Shown: positions 30,301 to 39,003 of the stretch, piece after piece | Numbering within the stretch: position 1 is the first letter of the stretch | Layout of the letters: each line of letters begins with the position of its first letter | Assembly (NCBI GenBank): GCA_016715765.1 | Contig: JADJZJ010000001.1 | Span: forward strand, 1-64,000 | DNA length: 64,000 bases | From: Opitutaceae bacterium | GTDB lineage: Bacteria > Verrucomicrobiota > Verrucomicrobiia > Opitutales > Opitutaceae | Direction of reading: 5' to 3' | Notes under the pieces: generated by a model | The model's input: the letters and a program-made list of their open reading frames with translations, nothing else | The model's database searches: none | Told to the model about the DNA's origin: nothing | Translations under genes and position numbers: made by a program

Positions 30301-31164
30301 ATGGAACACCACCGCTCGCGCCGGCTCACCTTTCTGCTGACCGCCCTGCTCGCGCTCGGGGCGCTCGTCATGGTGCTGCCGCTGGGCTGGATGCTGCTCA
30401 CCAGCCTGAAGACCTTCCCGGAGATCCTGCGCAATCCGACCCCCCTGATCCCGGCCCTGCCGCAGTGGGTGAATTACCAGACCGTCTGGGACGGGTTCGC
30501 CTACCACCGCTTCTTTCTCAACTCGGTCTTTGTCGCCGCCATGGTGGTGACCGGCACGGTGCTCACGTGCTGTCCGGCCGCCTACGCCTTCGCCTACTAC
30601 GAGGTGCGGCACCGCGACCTGCTCTTCGGCCTGCTCCTCTCGACCCTCATGCTGCCGGCGCAGGTGACGATCATCCCGCTGTTCAAGGCCTACGCCGCGC
30701 TCGGCTGGGTCAACACCTACCTGCCCCTCGTGCTTCCGGCCTGGCTCGGCGGCAATGTTTTCGGGATTTTCCTGCTGCGACAGTTTTTCCGCACCGTGCC
30801 GAAGAGCCTCATCGAGGCGGCGCGGCTCGACGGGGCGTCGGAGTGGACCATCCTCTGGCGGCTCGTCGTGCCCATGAGCCTGCCCGCCGTGCTCACCGTG
30901 GTTCTGTTCACCTTCCTCTGGAGCTGGAACGACCTCTTCAACCCGCTCGTGTACCTGCACAGCGAAACCGCCTACACACTGCCCGTGGGCCTCCTCTACT
31001 TCATCGCCCGGGCCGAGCAGCTCACCGGCGGCAGCGCCGGCCAGGTGCCCTGGCACCTCGTCATGGCCCTGGCGACCGTGATGGTCCTCCCTGTCATCGT
31101 CTTGTTCGTGGCCGCCCAGCGCCGTTTCGTGGAGGGCGTTGCCGCCACCGGAGTGAAGGGGTGA
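30301..31164 (+). CDS. ABC sugar permease 2 (MalG/UgpE-type)
   Basis: 287 residues starting one base after the TGA of permease 1. It begins with a basic MEHHRSRRLTFLLTALLAL segment, as MalG-type subunits do, has six helices, and carries the EAA loop IEAARLDGASEWTILWRLVVPMSLP that docks on the ATPase. With permease 1 and the binding protein at 27853 it forms a CUT1-type oligosaccharide importer lacking a local ATPase gene, as is common where one MsmK/MalK-like ATPase serves several importers. Confidence 0.92.
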   Translation: MEHHRSRRLTFLLTALLALGALVMVLPLGWMLLTSLKTFPEILRNPTPLIPALPQWVNYQTVWDGFAYHRFFLNSVFVAAMVVTGTVLTCCPAAYAFAYYEVRHRDLLFGLLLSTLMLPAQVTIIPLFKAYAALGWVNTYLPLVLPAWLGGNVFGIFLLRQFFRTVPKSLIEAARLDGASEWTILWRLVVPMSLPAVLTVVLFTFLWSWNDLFNPLVYLHSETAYTLPVGLLYFIARAEQLTGGSAGQVPWHLVMALATVMVLPVIVLFVAAQRRFVEGVAATGVKG

Positions 31165-31180
31165 AGCCCCCCCAACTCTT

Positions 31181-31318
31181 CTCTTAATCTTTCTCTTTCT
31201 CTCTTTCTCGTTCTCGTTCTCGTTCTCGTTCTCGTTCGTCAGGGTCGACCCATGGTCGCAATCCGTCAGCAAGCCCCAAGGCAGGAGAAAGAGAAAGATT
31301 AAGATAAAGAGAAAGAGT
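31181..31318. repeat. Pyrimidine/purine inverted tract with CGTTCT hexamer array
   Basis: CTTTCTCTTTCT-type strand (31187-31238), including about five CGTTCT units at 31208-31238, pairs with AGAAAGAGAAAGATTAAGAT (31284-31316). Related purine tract at 5968-6005. Confidence 0.75.
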
Positions 31319-31394
31319 TCGGACGAGGGAGGAACCACCCGCCCTACAACCAATCTCGATTTTCCGGACCGTAACCGTTACCCAATTGCCTCGC

Positions 31395-32942
31395 ATGGAC
31401 CCGCTGCCCCTCTGCCCTTATCCGCAATCTCTGGTGCATGCCGGGCGCAGCGTGCCGTTTCCCGCGGCGATTGCTGTGCAGGGACTCGAGGCCGCAAACC
31501 CCACTGAGGCAGCCGCGCGCCGAACCATGGAACAGCTCGCATCCATGTTGCCGGGCGTGCCATGCACCTTGGGCGGTGACGCCGCCTATTGCATCCGCTT
31601 TATCGACGATGTCTCCGTGCTTCACCCCGAGGGCTATGTGCTGACCTCGGACGAAACGGGCATCACAGTGGCCGCGGGGACGCCGGCCGGCCGGTTCTAC
31701 GGGGCGCAGACCGTCTACCAGTTGCTCACCGGCGTATTCCACGCGGGCCGTTTCCTGCGCTTCGATGCCGCGGTGGCCGCGCGCACGGCCGCCGCCCGGC
31801 GGGCGGTGCCGGTGCTGCGGATCGAGGACGAGCCGCGCTATGCCGTGCGCTCCTTCATGGCCGATGTCGGCCGGGCGCCGTTTTCGGTGCCGCTGCTGAA
31901 GCGGCTCGTGCGCATCCTCGCGCACCTGAAGCTCAACACCCTGCATCTCCATCTGAACGACGACGAGCTGTGCGGTTTTCGCTTCGCCCACCTGCCCATC
32001 GGCCGGGAGAATCCCTTCGCGCTGGATGCCGCGGCGCTCACCGAGCTGGTGGCTTATGCGCGGGGCTACCATGTCGCGATCCTGCCCGAGATCGAATCGT
32101 GGGGTCACGTGCACAGCTTCACCTACCATTATCCCCACCTGCGCGGGGCGGCGGGGCAGTATGGCGGCTCATCCTTTGGCATCGGCGAACCGACTTATGC
32201 CCTGTTGGAGAAAGTCTACGACGAGATCGTGCCCTGCCTCGAAACGGTGGCCGCCGTTCATCTCGGCCTCGACGAGGCGCTCTGGGCCGTGCTGCCGGGC
32301 GAGGAAAATCGCGGCCACACCCCGGAGAACATGGTGGGCCGGCTGCACGACATCCTCATGCGGGTCGGCGCACGCCATGGGAAAAATCTGTCGATGCACA
32401 TCTGGGCCGATCATGGCGGCCGGCCGGTGCCCGCCGCGCTGCGCGACCGCATCGTGGTCCAACCCTGGGGTTACGCGGAGCAGAGCATCCCCGAGATCAT
32501 CACGAAGATGCAGCGCTACGGCGGCGCCGGCAAACCGCCGGTCATGCTCGGCGCCGGCGCCAGCTGGATCCGCGTGCACGGCGACTATGAGGCCACGCGC
32601 GCGTGGTGCGCGGAAGGGGCGGTGCATCCGAACGTGCTCGGGGTGACCCTCTGCCTTTGGGGTACCAACGACGTGGCCGGCCGGTTGATCACCGCCTATG
32701 CCGGGGCCGACTGCGCGTGGTCCCCCGCGACCCCGGCGCATGTCCCCGGTCCGGCCCCCGTCGAAAGCCTGCGCAACGCCCTCGACCAGCAGATGCGCCA
32801 GTGGCAGATCCTGTTTCCCGAGGCCGACCCCGCGGCGATCAATGCCGATCGCGGCCCGGAGGTGGAACTCGGCCGCTATGTTTGGCCGCCCCGCGCCGGC
32901 GAGGCCGTCGCGCCGACGGCGGATTATTTTCCGGAGGAATGA
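31395..32942 (+). CDS. Glycoside hydrolase family 20 beta-N-acetylhexosaminidase
   Basis: 515 residues, no signal peptide, so probably cytoplasmic. An N-terminal GH20b-like domain (ITVAAGTPAGRFYGAQTVYQLL) leads into the catalytic barrel: RYAVRSFMADVGRAPFS, LKLNTLHLHLNDDELCGF (the usual HWHLxDxQ strand), VAILPEIESWGHV and the catalytic pair in AVHLGLDEALW. GH20 enzymes release terminal GlcNAc or GalNAc by substrate-assisted catalysis. The start is the ATG at 31395; a TTG nine bases upstream is less likely. Directly downstream of the importer, it would act on imported chitobiose- or glycan-type oligosaccharides. Confidence 0.9.
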   Translation: MDPLPLCPYPQSLVHAGRSVPFPAAIAVQGLEAANPTEAAARRTMEQLASMLPGVPCTLGGDAAYCIRFIDDVSVLHPEGYVLTSDETGITVAAGTPAGRFYGAQTVYQLLTGVFHAGRFLRFDAAVAARTAAARRAVPVLRIEDEPRYAVRSFMADVGRAPFSVPLLKRLVRILAHLKLNTLHLHLNDDELCGFRFAHLPIGRENPFALDAAALTELVAYARGYHVAILPEIESWGHVHSFTYHYPHLRGAAGQYGGSSFGIGEPTYALLEKVYDEIVPCLETVAAVHLGLDEALWAVLPGEENRGHTPENMVGRLHDILMRVGARHGKNLSMHIWADHGGRPVPAALRDRIVVQPWGYAEQSIPEIITKMQRYGGAGKPPVMLGAGASWIRVHGDYEATRAWCAEGAVHPNVLGVTLCLWGTNDVAGRLITAYAGADCAWSPATPAHVPGPAPVESLRNALDQQMRQWQILFPEADPAAINADRGPEVELGRYVWPPRAGEAVAPTADYFPEE

Positions 32943-32964
32943 TGATGCGTCTATTCGGCCCGAC

Positions 32965-33102
32965 TGTAGGGCCGGACCTTGGTCCGGCCTCGTTCGCGTC
33001 AAGGCGTCACCAAGGTGACGGCCTACATCCAAAGCCCCTCCTGGGAGCGCGGGCGGCCCGCCCGCTCCTCCGCGGATGCGGGCCAGCGGCCCGCGCTCCC
33101 AG
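32965..33102. repeat. RH pair followed by RI palindrome
   Basis: RH forward 32965-32989 with inverted GTCACCAAGGTGAC-type arm 33003-33026, then RI 33041-33102. The two RH arms belong to different subtypes, the reverse of the combination at 7164-7246. Confidence 0.85.
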
Positions 33103-33124
33103 GAAAACCTAACCCACCTTTTCC

Positions 33125-35185
33125 ATGAACCCTGAAACCCCGTCCTTCACCCTCACCATTGTCCTGCCCTATCCAGGCGCGGATCTCCAGACCACTTACT
33201 GGGCCGGAGGCGAGGCACACGTGGACTGGAAGCAGGGCAGCCCCGAAGCGGACCGCTGCACCGTCGCCTTTGCCGCCGTCGAACTCCGCGACCATCTCGC
33301 GCGCACCGCCCCCGCGTGGAAATTCCGGTTCAGCGCCACCCTGCCGGCTGAAGGCCCGGTCCTTGTGCTCGGTCCGGCCCCGATCCTCCGGGCGGAGCTG
33401 GGTCTGGATGTCGCCGGCGTTCCGGCCGATCCGCAGGGTTACGTGATCCGTTCATTGCCGCATGCCGGCCATCCGCTGCTCGTGCTCGCCGGCGGCGGTC
33501 GTGAGGGCGTGCTCTACGCCGCGTATGCGTGGCTCGGCGAAATTGGCTGGCGCTGGCAAGCCCCCGGCCCCGGCGGCGAAATCGCGCCGGCGGAGCGGGC
33601 CGACCTGCCGCTGGCCGGTTGGGATCTGGCCACGACGCCGGACTTCCCGCTGTTCCGCGGCTTCCATGTTGAATACATGGGCATGGAGTCGCCCGACATG
33701 TTCCGGTGGATGGCGCGCAACCGGCTCAACTCGTGCTGTTATCATCCGCGCTCCGCCCCGTTGATGCGCAAGCTCGGCTTCCGCTACGTCTCCGGCGGCC
33801 ATGTGCTCGAAAGCATCCTCGATCCCGACCGGCCGCAGCCCGACGGCCGCACGCTGTTCGAGGCGCATCCGGACTGGTTCGCCGAGGTGGATGGCCGGCG
33901 CGAGCGGGCGCAGGCGCACCGCTACCAGTTCTGCGTAACCAACGAGGCGGCCGTGAACCATGTCGCGCAGGCCGTCATCGAACTCTGCCGCACCGACTGG
34001 GCCGAAACCGACTGGCAGAACCTGTGGCTGTTCGACACGTGGGCGGGCTGGTGCCAGTGCGGACACTGCCGCGCGCTGGGCAACGACGCCGACCGCTACC
34101 TGCATTTACTCGGCCACGTGCGCACGGCGGTGGATGCGGCGGTCAAGGCCGGCACCCTGGACCATGCCCCCGGCTTCGTGCTCGTGGCCTACGAGGGTAC
34201 TCCCTCGCTCGAAGGCCCGACGCGCGGCATCCCCGATGTGCTCGCCAGCGGCCGCGACCTTGCGCTCTACGCACCCATCAACCGCTGCTATGCCCACACG
34301 CTGGAGGATCCGGCCTGCGACGAACTCAACTCCCACTACGCCCGCACGCTCGGCGAATGGGGCCGGGAGGCGCACCGCCTGCCGCTCGCCGTGGTCGAGT
34401 ATTACAATGTCTCAAAGTTCGAGGACCTGCCGCTGCTCTTCACGCGCACCATGGGCGCCGACTTTGCCTTCTACCATCGCACCGGCGTGCGCGGCATGAG
34501 CTACATGCACGTCCCCGTGGCCCTGTGGGGTCCGCGGGCCCTCACGCAGCTGCTTTATGCCCGCCTGTGCTGGGACGCCGCCGCACCGGTCGCGGCCATC
34601 GTCGCGGATTATCTCCAAAAACGCTACGGGGCGGCGACGACCGCGATGCGGGAATTCTACGACGAACTCGAATCCGCCTATGCCAACGTCACCGCCTGGC
34701 GAAACTGGCACAAGGACAGCGTGAACCGCCAGCTGCTCGCGTGGGATGGACTCACGCGGCCCGTGAAGTCGGTCTTTGTCCTGCAGCATCTGCAACCAGG
34801 GGGCGGCCAGGCCATCGGGCCGGAGGCCTCGCTGGCGCACCTCGACCGCGCGGCGGCGGCGTTGCAGCGTGCGCAGCAGGTAAAGGTGCCGGCGCCGATC
34901 CGCCGCCGGATCGAGGAGGATGCGCGGGCCTTCCGCTACGGTGACGAGGCTTTCCGTTTCTATTGGGCGATGGCGCGCTTGCATGAGGCCGAGCGCGCGG
35001 GTGACACCGGGGCGGCCCGGGCGGCCTGGGTCGAGGTGGACCGCCTCGCGACCTCGCTCGATTCGTACTACGTGCCGTTCAATTTCGAAAGTCCCGGCCC
35101 CGGTGTGCGGACGAGAACCGGCCTGGCCCGCACCCAGTTGCAGACGCTGGTGGATACGCTGCGGGATCGGTATGCGGCCGGATAG
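33125..35185 (+). CDS. DUF4838 / GH67-N-like glycosidase-related protein
   Basis: 686 residues. The N-terminal ~160 residues form a GH20b/GH67-N-like beta domain (VLVLGPAPILRAELG; LLVLAGGGREGVLYAAYAWLGEIGWRW), an arrangement shared by alpha-glucuronidases and hexosaminidases. The middle barrel-like region (PLFRGFHVEYMG, WQNLWLFDTWAGWCQCGHC, APGFVLVAYEGTP) corresponds to DUF4838. The WCQC..C cysteines (about residues 301-306) could bind a metal. DUF4838 proteins are widespread in Verrucomicrobiota polysaccharide loci and are presumed glycosidases; no activity can be assigned here. No signal peptide. Confidence 0.78.
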   Translation: MNPETPSFTLTIVLPYPGADLQTTYWAGGEAHVDWKQGSPEADRCTVAFAAVELRDHLARTAPAWKFRFSATLPAEGPVLVLGPAPILRAELGLDVAGVPADPQGYVIRSLPHAGHPLLVLAGGGREGVLYAAYAWLGEIGWRWQAPGPGGEIAPAERADLPLAGWDLATTPDFPLFRGFHVEYMGMESPDMFRWMARNRLNSCCYHPRSAPLMRKLGFRYVSGGHVLESILDPDRPQPDGRTLFEAHPDWFAEVDGRRERAQAHRYQFCVTNEAAVNHVAQAVIELCRTDWAETDWQNLWLFDTWAGWCQCGHCRALGNDADRYLHLLGHVRTAVDAAVKAGTLDHAPGFVLVAYEGTPSLEGPTRGIPDVLASGRDLALYAPINRCYAHTLEDPACDELNSHYARTLGEWGREAHRLPLAVVEYYNVSKFEDLPLLFTRTMGADFAFYHRTGVRGMSYMHVPVALWGPRALTQLLYARLCWDAAAPVAAIVADYLQKRYGAATTAMREFYDELESAYANVTAWRNWHKDSVNRQLLAWDGLTRPVKSVFVLQHLQPGGGQAIGPEASLAHLDRAAAALQRAQQVKVPAPIRRRIEEDARAFRYGDEAFRFYWAMARLHEAERAGDTGAARAAWVEVDRLATSLDSYYVPFNFESPGPGVRTRTGLARTQLQTLVDTLRDRYAAG

Positions 35186-35197
35186 GAATACTTCCTT

Positions 35198-35527
35198 TAA
35201 CCACGGATTTCACGGATGCCACGGATAGGGCCCAATCATTTTACAGGAGCTCGCTGAGGAAGCAGAGAGGTGCAGTAGGGTCTGGTGTGGTTGCCAGGGA
35301 AGATTTGTCCGTTCTGATAAGTTCGCTGCAAACGGTAGGAGCCTGCTTGCAGGCGATTGGGAAGCTGTAGGGCCGGACGTTGGTCCGGCCTCGAGGGCGT
35401 AGATCACACCCTGCATAAACCGGCTGGACCAAGGTCCAACCCTACAGTGGGCAATAATTAACGAACATCGCCTGCCCCTCGACAGGCTCGGGGTCCTGAG
35501 CCCGTCGAACGGACAAGCAGGCTCCTA
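35198..35527. repeat. RD and RE single arms, then RG-RH-RH'-RG' nest with a foreign palindrome in the last arm
   Basis: RD 35198-35226; RE-like 35230-35270 containing an 8-bp interruption; RG forward 35335-35354; RH 35366-35390 and inverted 35421-35446; RG inverted 35466-35527 split by 39 bp (35475-35513) of a CTCGACAGGCTCGGGG...CCGTCGAACGG palindrome. This interval has no gene. Confidence 0.85.
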
Positions 35528-35540
35528 CCTCTCGGAACGT

Positions 35541-37500
35541 TCAGAGATCCGTCGGCTTGCTCAGGAAGATAGCCTTCAGCGCCTCGGCCGCGGGCTTGGG
35601 GCGGCCGAGGAAATCGAGCACCGCCGTGTTGGCGGGACAGGGGAACGGGTCGTGGCCCATCCAGACGATGAAACCGCCGGCGGCGGGGAAGCGACGCTTC
35701 GTGGCGCGGGCAGCGCGGTCCAAGGGCCTCGCGCTGGTAACGCTGGCTCCACGCCACATAGTCCGCTAGGTCGCGCGGGGCCCGGCCATTCGCCTCCTGG
35801 AATTCCTTCGACTGGATCCAGAAACCGAACCGCCGCCATTGCGGATTGCTCTCGTCAAGCGGCAGCAGGCCACCCGGCGCGTTGTAGCGTTCCAGGATAT
35901 CCATCGGGCTGGCCCCGGCGGCGCCAACCTCGGAGCGGAAAAGCGAGTCGTCGCCGTCCCAGTAAGATTGAGCAGCCGGCCACCACGGACCGTGGACGTC
36001 CCAGTGCAGTCCTTTACCAAAGTCCTTTTCGTCCGCCGTGAAACGCGGACCCGAGGCGGACGTCACCAGGAAGCGCCGGCCTGAGTCCATGGCTGCGACC
36101 TCCCTCGCCATCATCGCAAGCAGTGGATGGGCGATCGTCGCGGGAATGCCGGTGCCGATCTTGCCGCCGTCGAGTCCGCCCTGCAGTTCGTTCCCGCCGC
36201 ACCAGCACAGCAGCGAGGCGTGATGCTGCCGTCGGGCGATGTAGGAGCGCACCAGCGGTTGCGCGCCCGCGATCACCATCGGGTCCTCGGGCGGCCAGTT
36301 GTCGATGCCCGACGAGGAGAACGGAAATTCCTGCCAGACCAGCAACCCGTAACGGTCGCACAGGTCGTAGAAAAATTCCTTCTCGAGAAAGGCTCCGCCC
36401 CAGACGCGCAGCACATTGCAGCCCATGTCCGCGTAGGTGCGGATGCGGGCCTCGTAGTCGGCCAGCGTGAGATCGGCATAGTTCGGCCGGATCGGCGTCC
36501 AGTTGACGCCCTGCAGGAAAACCGGCCGCCCGTTCACGACGCAGAGCCACGGATCGGCCCCGGCCGGAGCACCCTTGCAGGCCTGCCATGTCACGTCCTT
36601 GAAACCAATCGTGCGGGTCCACCCATCATCCGCCGCCCGATCCGCATTGTAACGCATTGTATTACATGACGGATCGGTCGCTGCAGCGAGTCGGACTGAG
36701 AGGCGGTAGGTTTTCTGCGGGCCCTCGCGGTTGGGCCACCAGGCCTCGACCGGCAGGTGGTCGAAAGTGGCGCCGGCGGCGAGGGCGGTGGGTGCGACCT
36801 TGGCTTCGAGCAGGCAGCGGTCGCCGTCCAGCAGCTGCACCTCGACCTCGCCAGGGGCCGAGCCGAAGAGCGTGAAGCCCGCCGGCGCGAGCGCGCAGCG
36901 CATGTCCGCGAGTTCCCGCCCGTCGCCGACCTCGAGCGTGATCCGGTCCCAGATGCCGATCTGCACCACGCGCGGCTGCCAGTCCCAGGTGTAGTTGAAG
37001 CGGGCCTTCCAGTCCTTGATTTGCGACGTGTGGTTGAACTGTCCCAGCCAGCGTGGCGGCAGGTCGAAGATGATCTGCAGGGCGTATTCCGTGGCGGGCG
37101 GAAGTGCAGACAGGTCGAAGACGTGTTCGGTGAAACCGTTGTCGAAGCGGCCGATGAGCTGGCTGTTGCAGCACACCCAGCCCGCGGCATCGAGGCCCGC
37201 GCAGCGCAGCCGGCGAACGGGGCCGGCGGCGAACCGCGCCTGGGGCAGGGTGGTGGAGAAGACCCAGTTGCGGTGTTCGATCCACTCGGCCGCGCGGCTG
37301 TCCAGGTTGTGGTTCCAGTCGGGAATGACGCCCTGCTCCAGCAGGAGCTGCTGCACCGAGGCCGGCACGCGGGCCGGCATGGGTGCGATTTCCGGCAGGC
37401 TCGGGGCGCCGAGGCCGGTTCCGGCCAGGCCGCGCCAGGTGTCGGGCGCATAGCCGGTGAGGGTCCATTGGCAGTCGGAGAGGTCGTGAACGGTTTTCAT
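35541..37500 (-). CDS. Glycoside hydrolase family 2 beta-mannosidase, one-base frameshift near the C-terminus
   Basis: About 652 residues after correction. An N-terminal sugar-binding domain (WIEHRNWVFSTTLP, AGLDAAGWVCCNSQLIG) and Ig-like domain precede the barrel: VFLQGVNWTPIRPNYADL, MGCNVLRVWGGAFLEKEFFYDLCDRYGLLVWQEF, the acid/base Glu in LLCWCGGNELQGG and the nucleophile in LFRSEVGAAG. These match GH2 beta-mannosidases, which cleave the Man-beta-1,4-GlcNAc core of N-glycans. Around 35721-35729 one extra base shifts the frame; the expected tail continues RAARATKRRFPAAGGFIVWMGHDPFPC and stops at 35541. Without correction, an unrelated basic tail extends to 35458. The last domain contains conserved aromatic residues, so the frameshift would matter if real. 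Confidence 0.9.
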
Positions 37501-37900
37501 TGGGCGGTGTTACCGGGACGCGGGAGAAAATTCCGGTGCCGGTGCCGGGGGGCAATGGCGAACTGAAAACATCCGACCAGTCAGTAGAGCAGGTCTTCGA
37601 CCTGCTCAGTTCGTTTGATTGCCCAAGTTGCCCGGGTGCGGGACTGGTCCCGGTCGGGTTGGTGCGTCTGCAAATTGTGTTTTCCGCGATTCAGTCGGCA
37701 TTGCGGCCAGACTGTAGGAGCGGCTTTACGCCGCGAGGTTGCGCACTCGATCGCGGCGTAAAGCCGCTCCTGCAGGGTGATTGCCCAGGCCGTCGGGAAC
37801 GGATTCATCGCGGGGCTTGCACTTGGCTGGTGACCGGCGCATGTTGCCCGACCTGTTCTTTGATTGGCTCGCGCCCAATCATCCTGTCTTTCCCATTTTT
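37501..37900. other. Gene-free stretch upstream of ssrA with hairpins
   Basis: Contains a GAGCAGGTCTTCGACCTGCTC hairpin (37587-37609), an RF inverted pair (arms 37714-37736 and 37750-37773), and about 125 bp before ssrA that should hold its promoter. No gene can be supported. Confidence 0.6.
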
Positions 37901-38253
37901 GGGGGTGTTCCGGATTCGATCCTTGGTTGGAGTGCGCCGCTGCCGTTCGAGAGTGTTAGGTCTCTCGTAAATCCCCCTGCAAAACAATAATAGGCAACTA
38001 CGAAGAAATGCCCTTGGCCGCCTAAGTGCGGCCTCGTTGGTCCGGCGACACCTGCTAGCCGGTACTAACGTCGACAGCAGGCATAGTGGATTGAGCGACT
38101 CGCGGTCTTTCCACTGTATCTTCATCCGGGAGTTGGCTGGGGCTTAAGCGCGCGTGAACGCGTAACCCCGGCGAGATCAATCTCACGCTACAACGGTAGA
38201 CGCGGTGTGCAAAGGTCAGGGACACGCGGGTTCAACTCCCGCCACCTCCACCA
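37901..38253 (+). ncRNA. ssrA: Transfer-messenger RNA (tmRNA)
   Basis: 353 nt. The 5' GGGGGTG pairs with the 3' CACCTCC to form the acceptor stem, with A and CCA encoded at 38250-38253. The 5' region reads TTCCGGATTCGATCC, the usual tmRNA start, and the 3' end holds the T arm CGGGTTCAACTCCCG. The tag frame most likely resumes at GGC 37993 and reads GNYEEMPLAA before the TAA at 38023-38025, giving an A-GNYEEMPLAA degradation tag. A bidirectional hairpin follows immediately. tmRNA with SmpB rescues stalled ribosomes. Spurious ORFs on the opposite strand cover its 3' end. Confidence 0.92.
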
Positions 38254-38282
38254 TTTTTCTTTCCGAAGCGGAAAGAAAAATG
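38254..38282. terminator. Terminator-like hairpin after ssrA
   Basis: TTTTTCTTTCCG, AAG loop, CGGAAAGAAAAA: a perfect 12-bp stem with A/T-rich outer bases, able to serve as a terminator on either strand. Confidence 0.7.
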
Positions 38283-38537
38283 CCCTCCGTAGCCCCGGCG
38301 AAGGAGGGCATAACGCCGCGTCCGCCCATCTGCGCGCGGGTCAGCGCCCAATCCCGCCCGGCGGGGACGCCGGGCGCCACCCAAGGCCGTGGTTCCGTCG
38401 GGGGCTGGCCGATCCGCACATCCAGCCACGGCAGCTTTGAATGCTCGGCATGCAAGGCGAGGGGCTGGGACGTCCAGGTGGACGTTAGCCTGGCTTTGAG
38501 CCTTTCGCACCAGGTGCAGCGGACGTGGATGCAGGGT
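38282..38537. repeat. Stand-alone RC copy and otherwise featureless spacer
   Basis: RC at 38282-38309 (GCCCTCCGTAGCCCCGGCG..GGAGGGC) stands outside any other repeat arm. The remaining ~230 bp to the DUF4242 gene contain small GC hairpins only. Confidence 0.8.
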
Positions 38538-38912
38538 TCAGTCAGCCGTCCTCGGACTGATGATGGTCGCGACCTCGCTAACCGAGTTGGCCGGGAAGCC
38601 GCCTTTCTTGGCGTGTTCGCGGACCATCTCCTCGCTTGCGGCGAGGTAGACGCAATAGACCTTGTCGCCGGTGACATAGCTCTGGAGCCATTGGATCTGC
38701 GGCCCCATCTCCTTCAGCACGCCGCAGGAGGTCAGGGAAATCCCCTTGAGCTGTTCCGGCGTGAGCTTGCCGGCGCCCGGGATCACGCGTTCGATAACAT
38801 ACATGTGCTGGCCGGCCGGAAGGGACCCGGGCTTCACGGGCTCCGAGGCGAGGGCGGCGACGGCAGGGAACAGGGCAAGGACGGCGGCGAGGAGACGAGG
38901 ACGTAGATTCAT
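38538..38912 (-). CDS. Exported DUF4242 (SCO4226-like nickel-binding) protein
   Basis: 124 residues. MNLRPRLLAAVLALFPAVAALA is a signal peptide. The mature part is a single ferredoxin-like DUF4242 domain: HMYVIERVIPGAGKLTPEQLKG, TSCGVLKEMGPQIQWLQSYVTGDKVYCVYLA, and REHAKKGGFPANSVSEVATII. The SCO4226 relative binds nickel, and the conserved CxxL and Cys in KVYCVY are present here. Physiological role in Gram-negative bacteria is unknown. Downstream of ssrA, convergent to it. Confidence 0.85.
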   Translation of the reverse strand: MNLRPRLLAAVLALFPAVAALASEPVKPGSLPAGQHMYVIERVIPGAGKLTPEQLKGISLTSCGVLKEMGPQIQWLQSYVTGDKVYCVYLAASEEMVREHAKKGGFPANSVSEVATIISPRTAD

Positions 38913-39003
38913 GGGTGTATTGATGTTGATCGGTACGCCGGAATCCTAGCGGGCCGGGCAAAAATCACCAAGGCCACCAAGCGGAAATATCGGGCCAAGG
39001 ACG

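Noticed and set aside
29404..31164. A natural fusion of two ABC permeases
   Set aside because: The junction segment is not conserved-looking, and restoring one base gives two normal subunits with adjacent stop and start.
31386..31394. TTG start for the GH20 gene
   Set aside because: An ATG three codons later has equal context and is the more common start.
38216..38677. Minus-strand protein ending EVAGVEPACP
   Set aside because: It is the typical spurious ORF antisense to the 3' end of a tRNA or tmRNA; ssrA explains this DNA.
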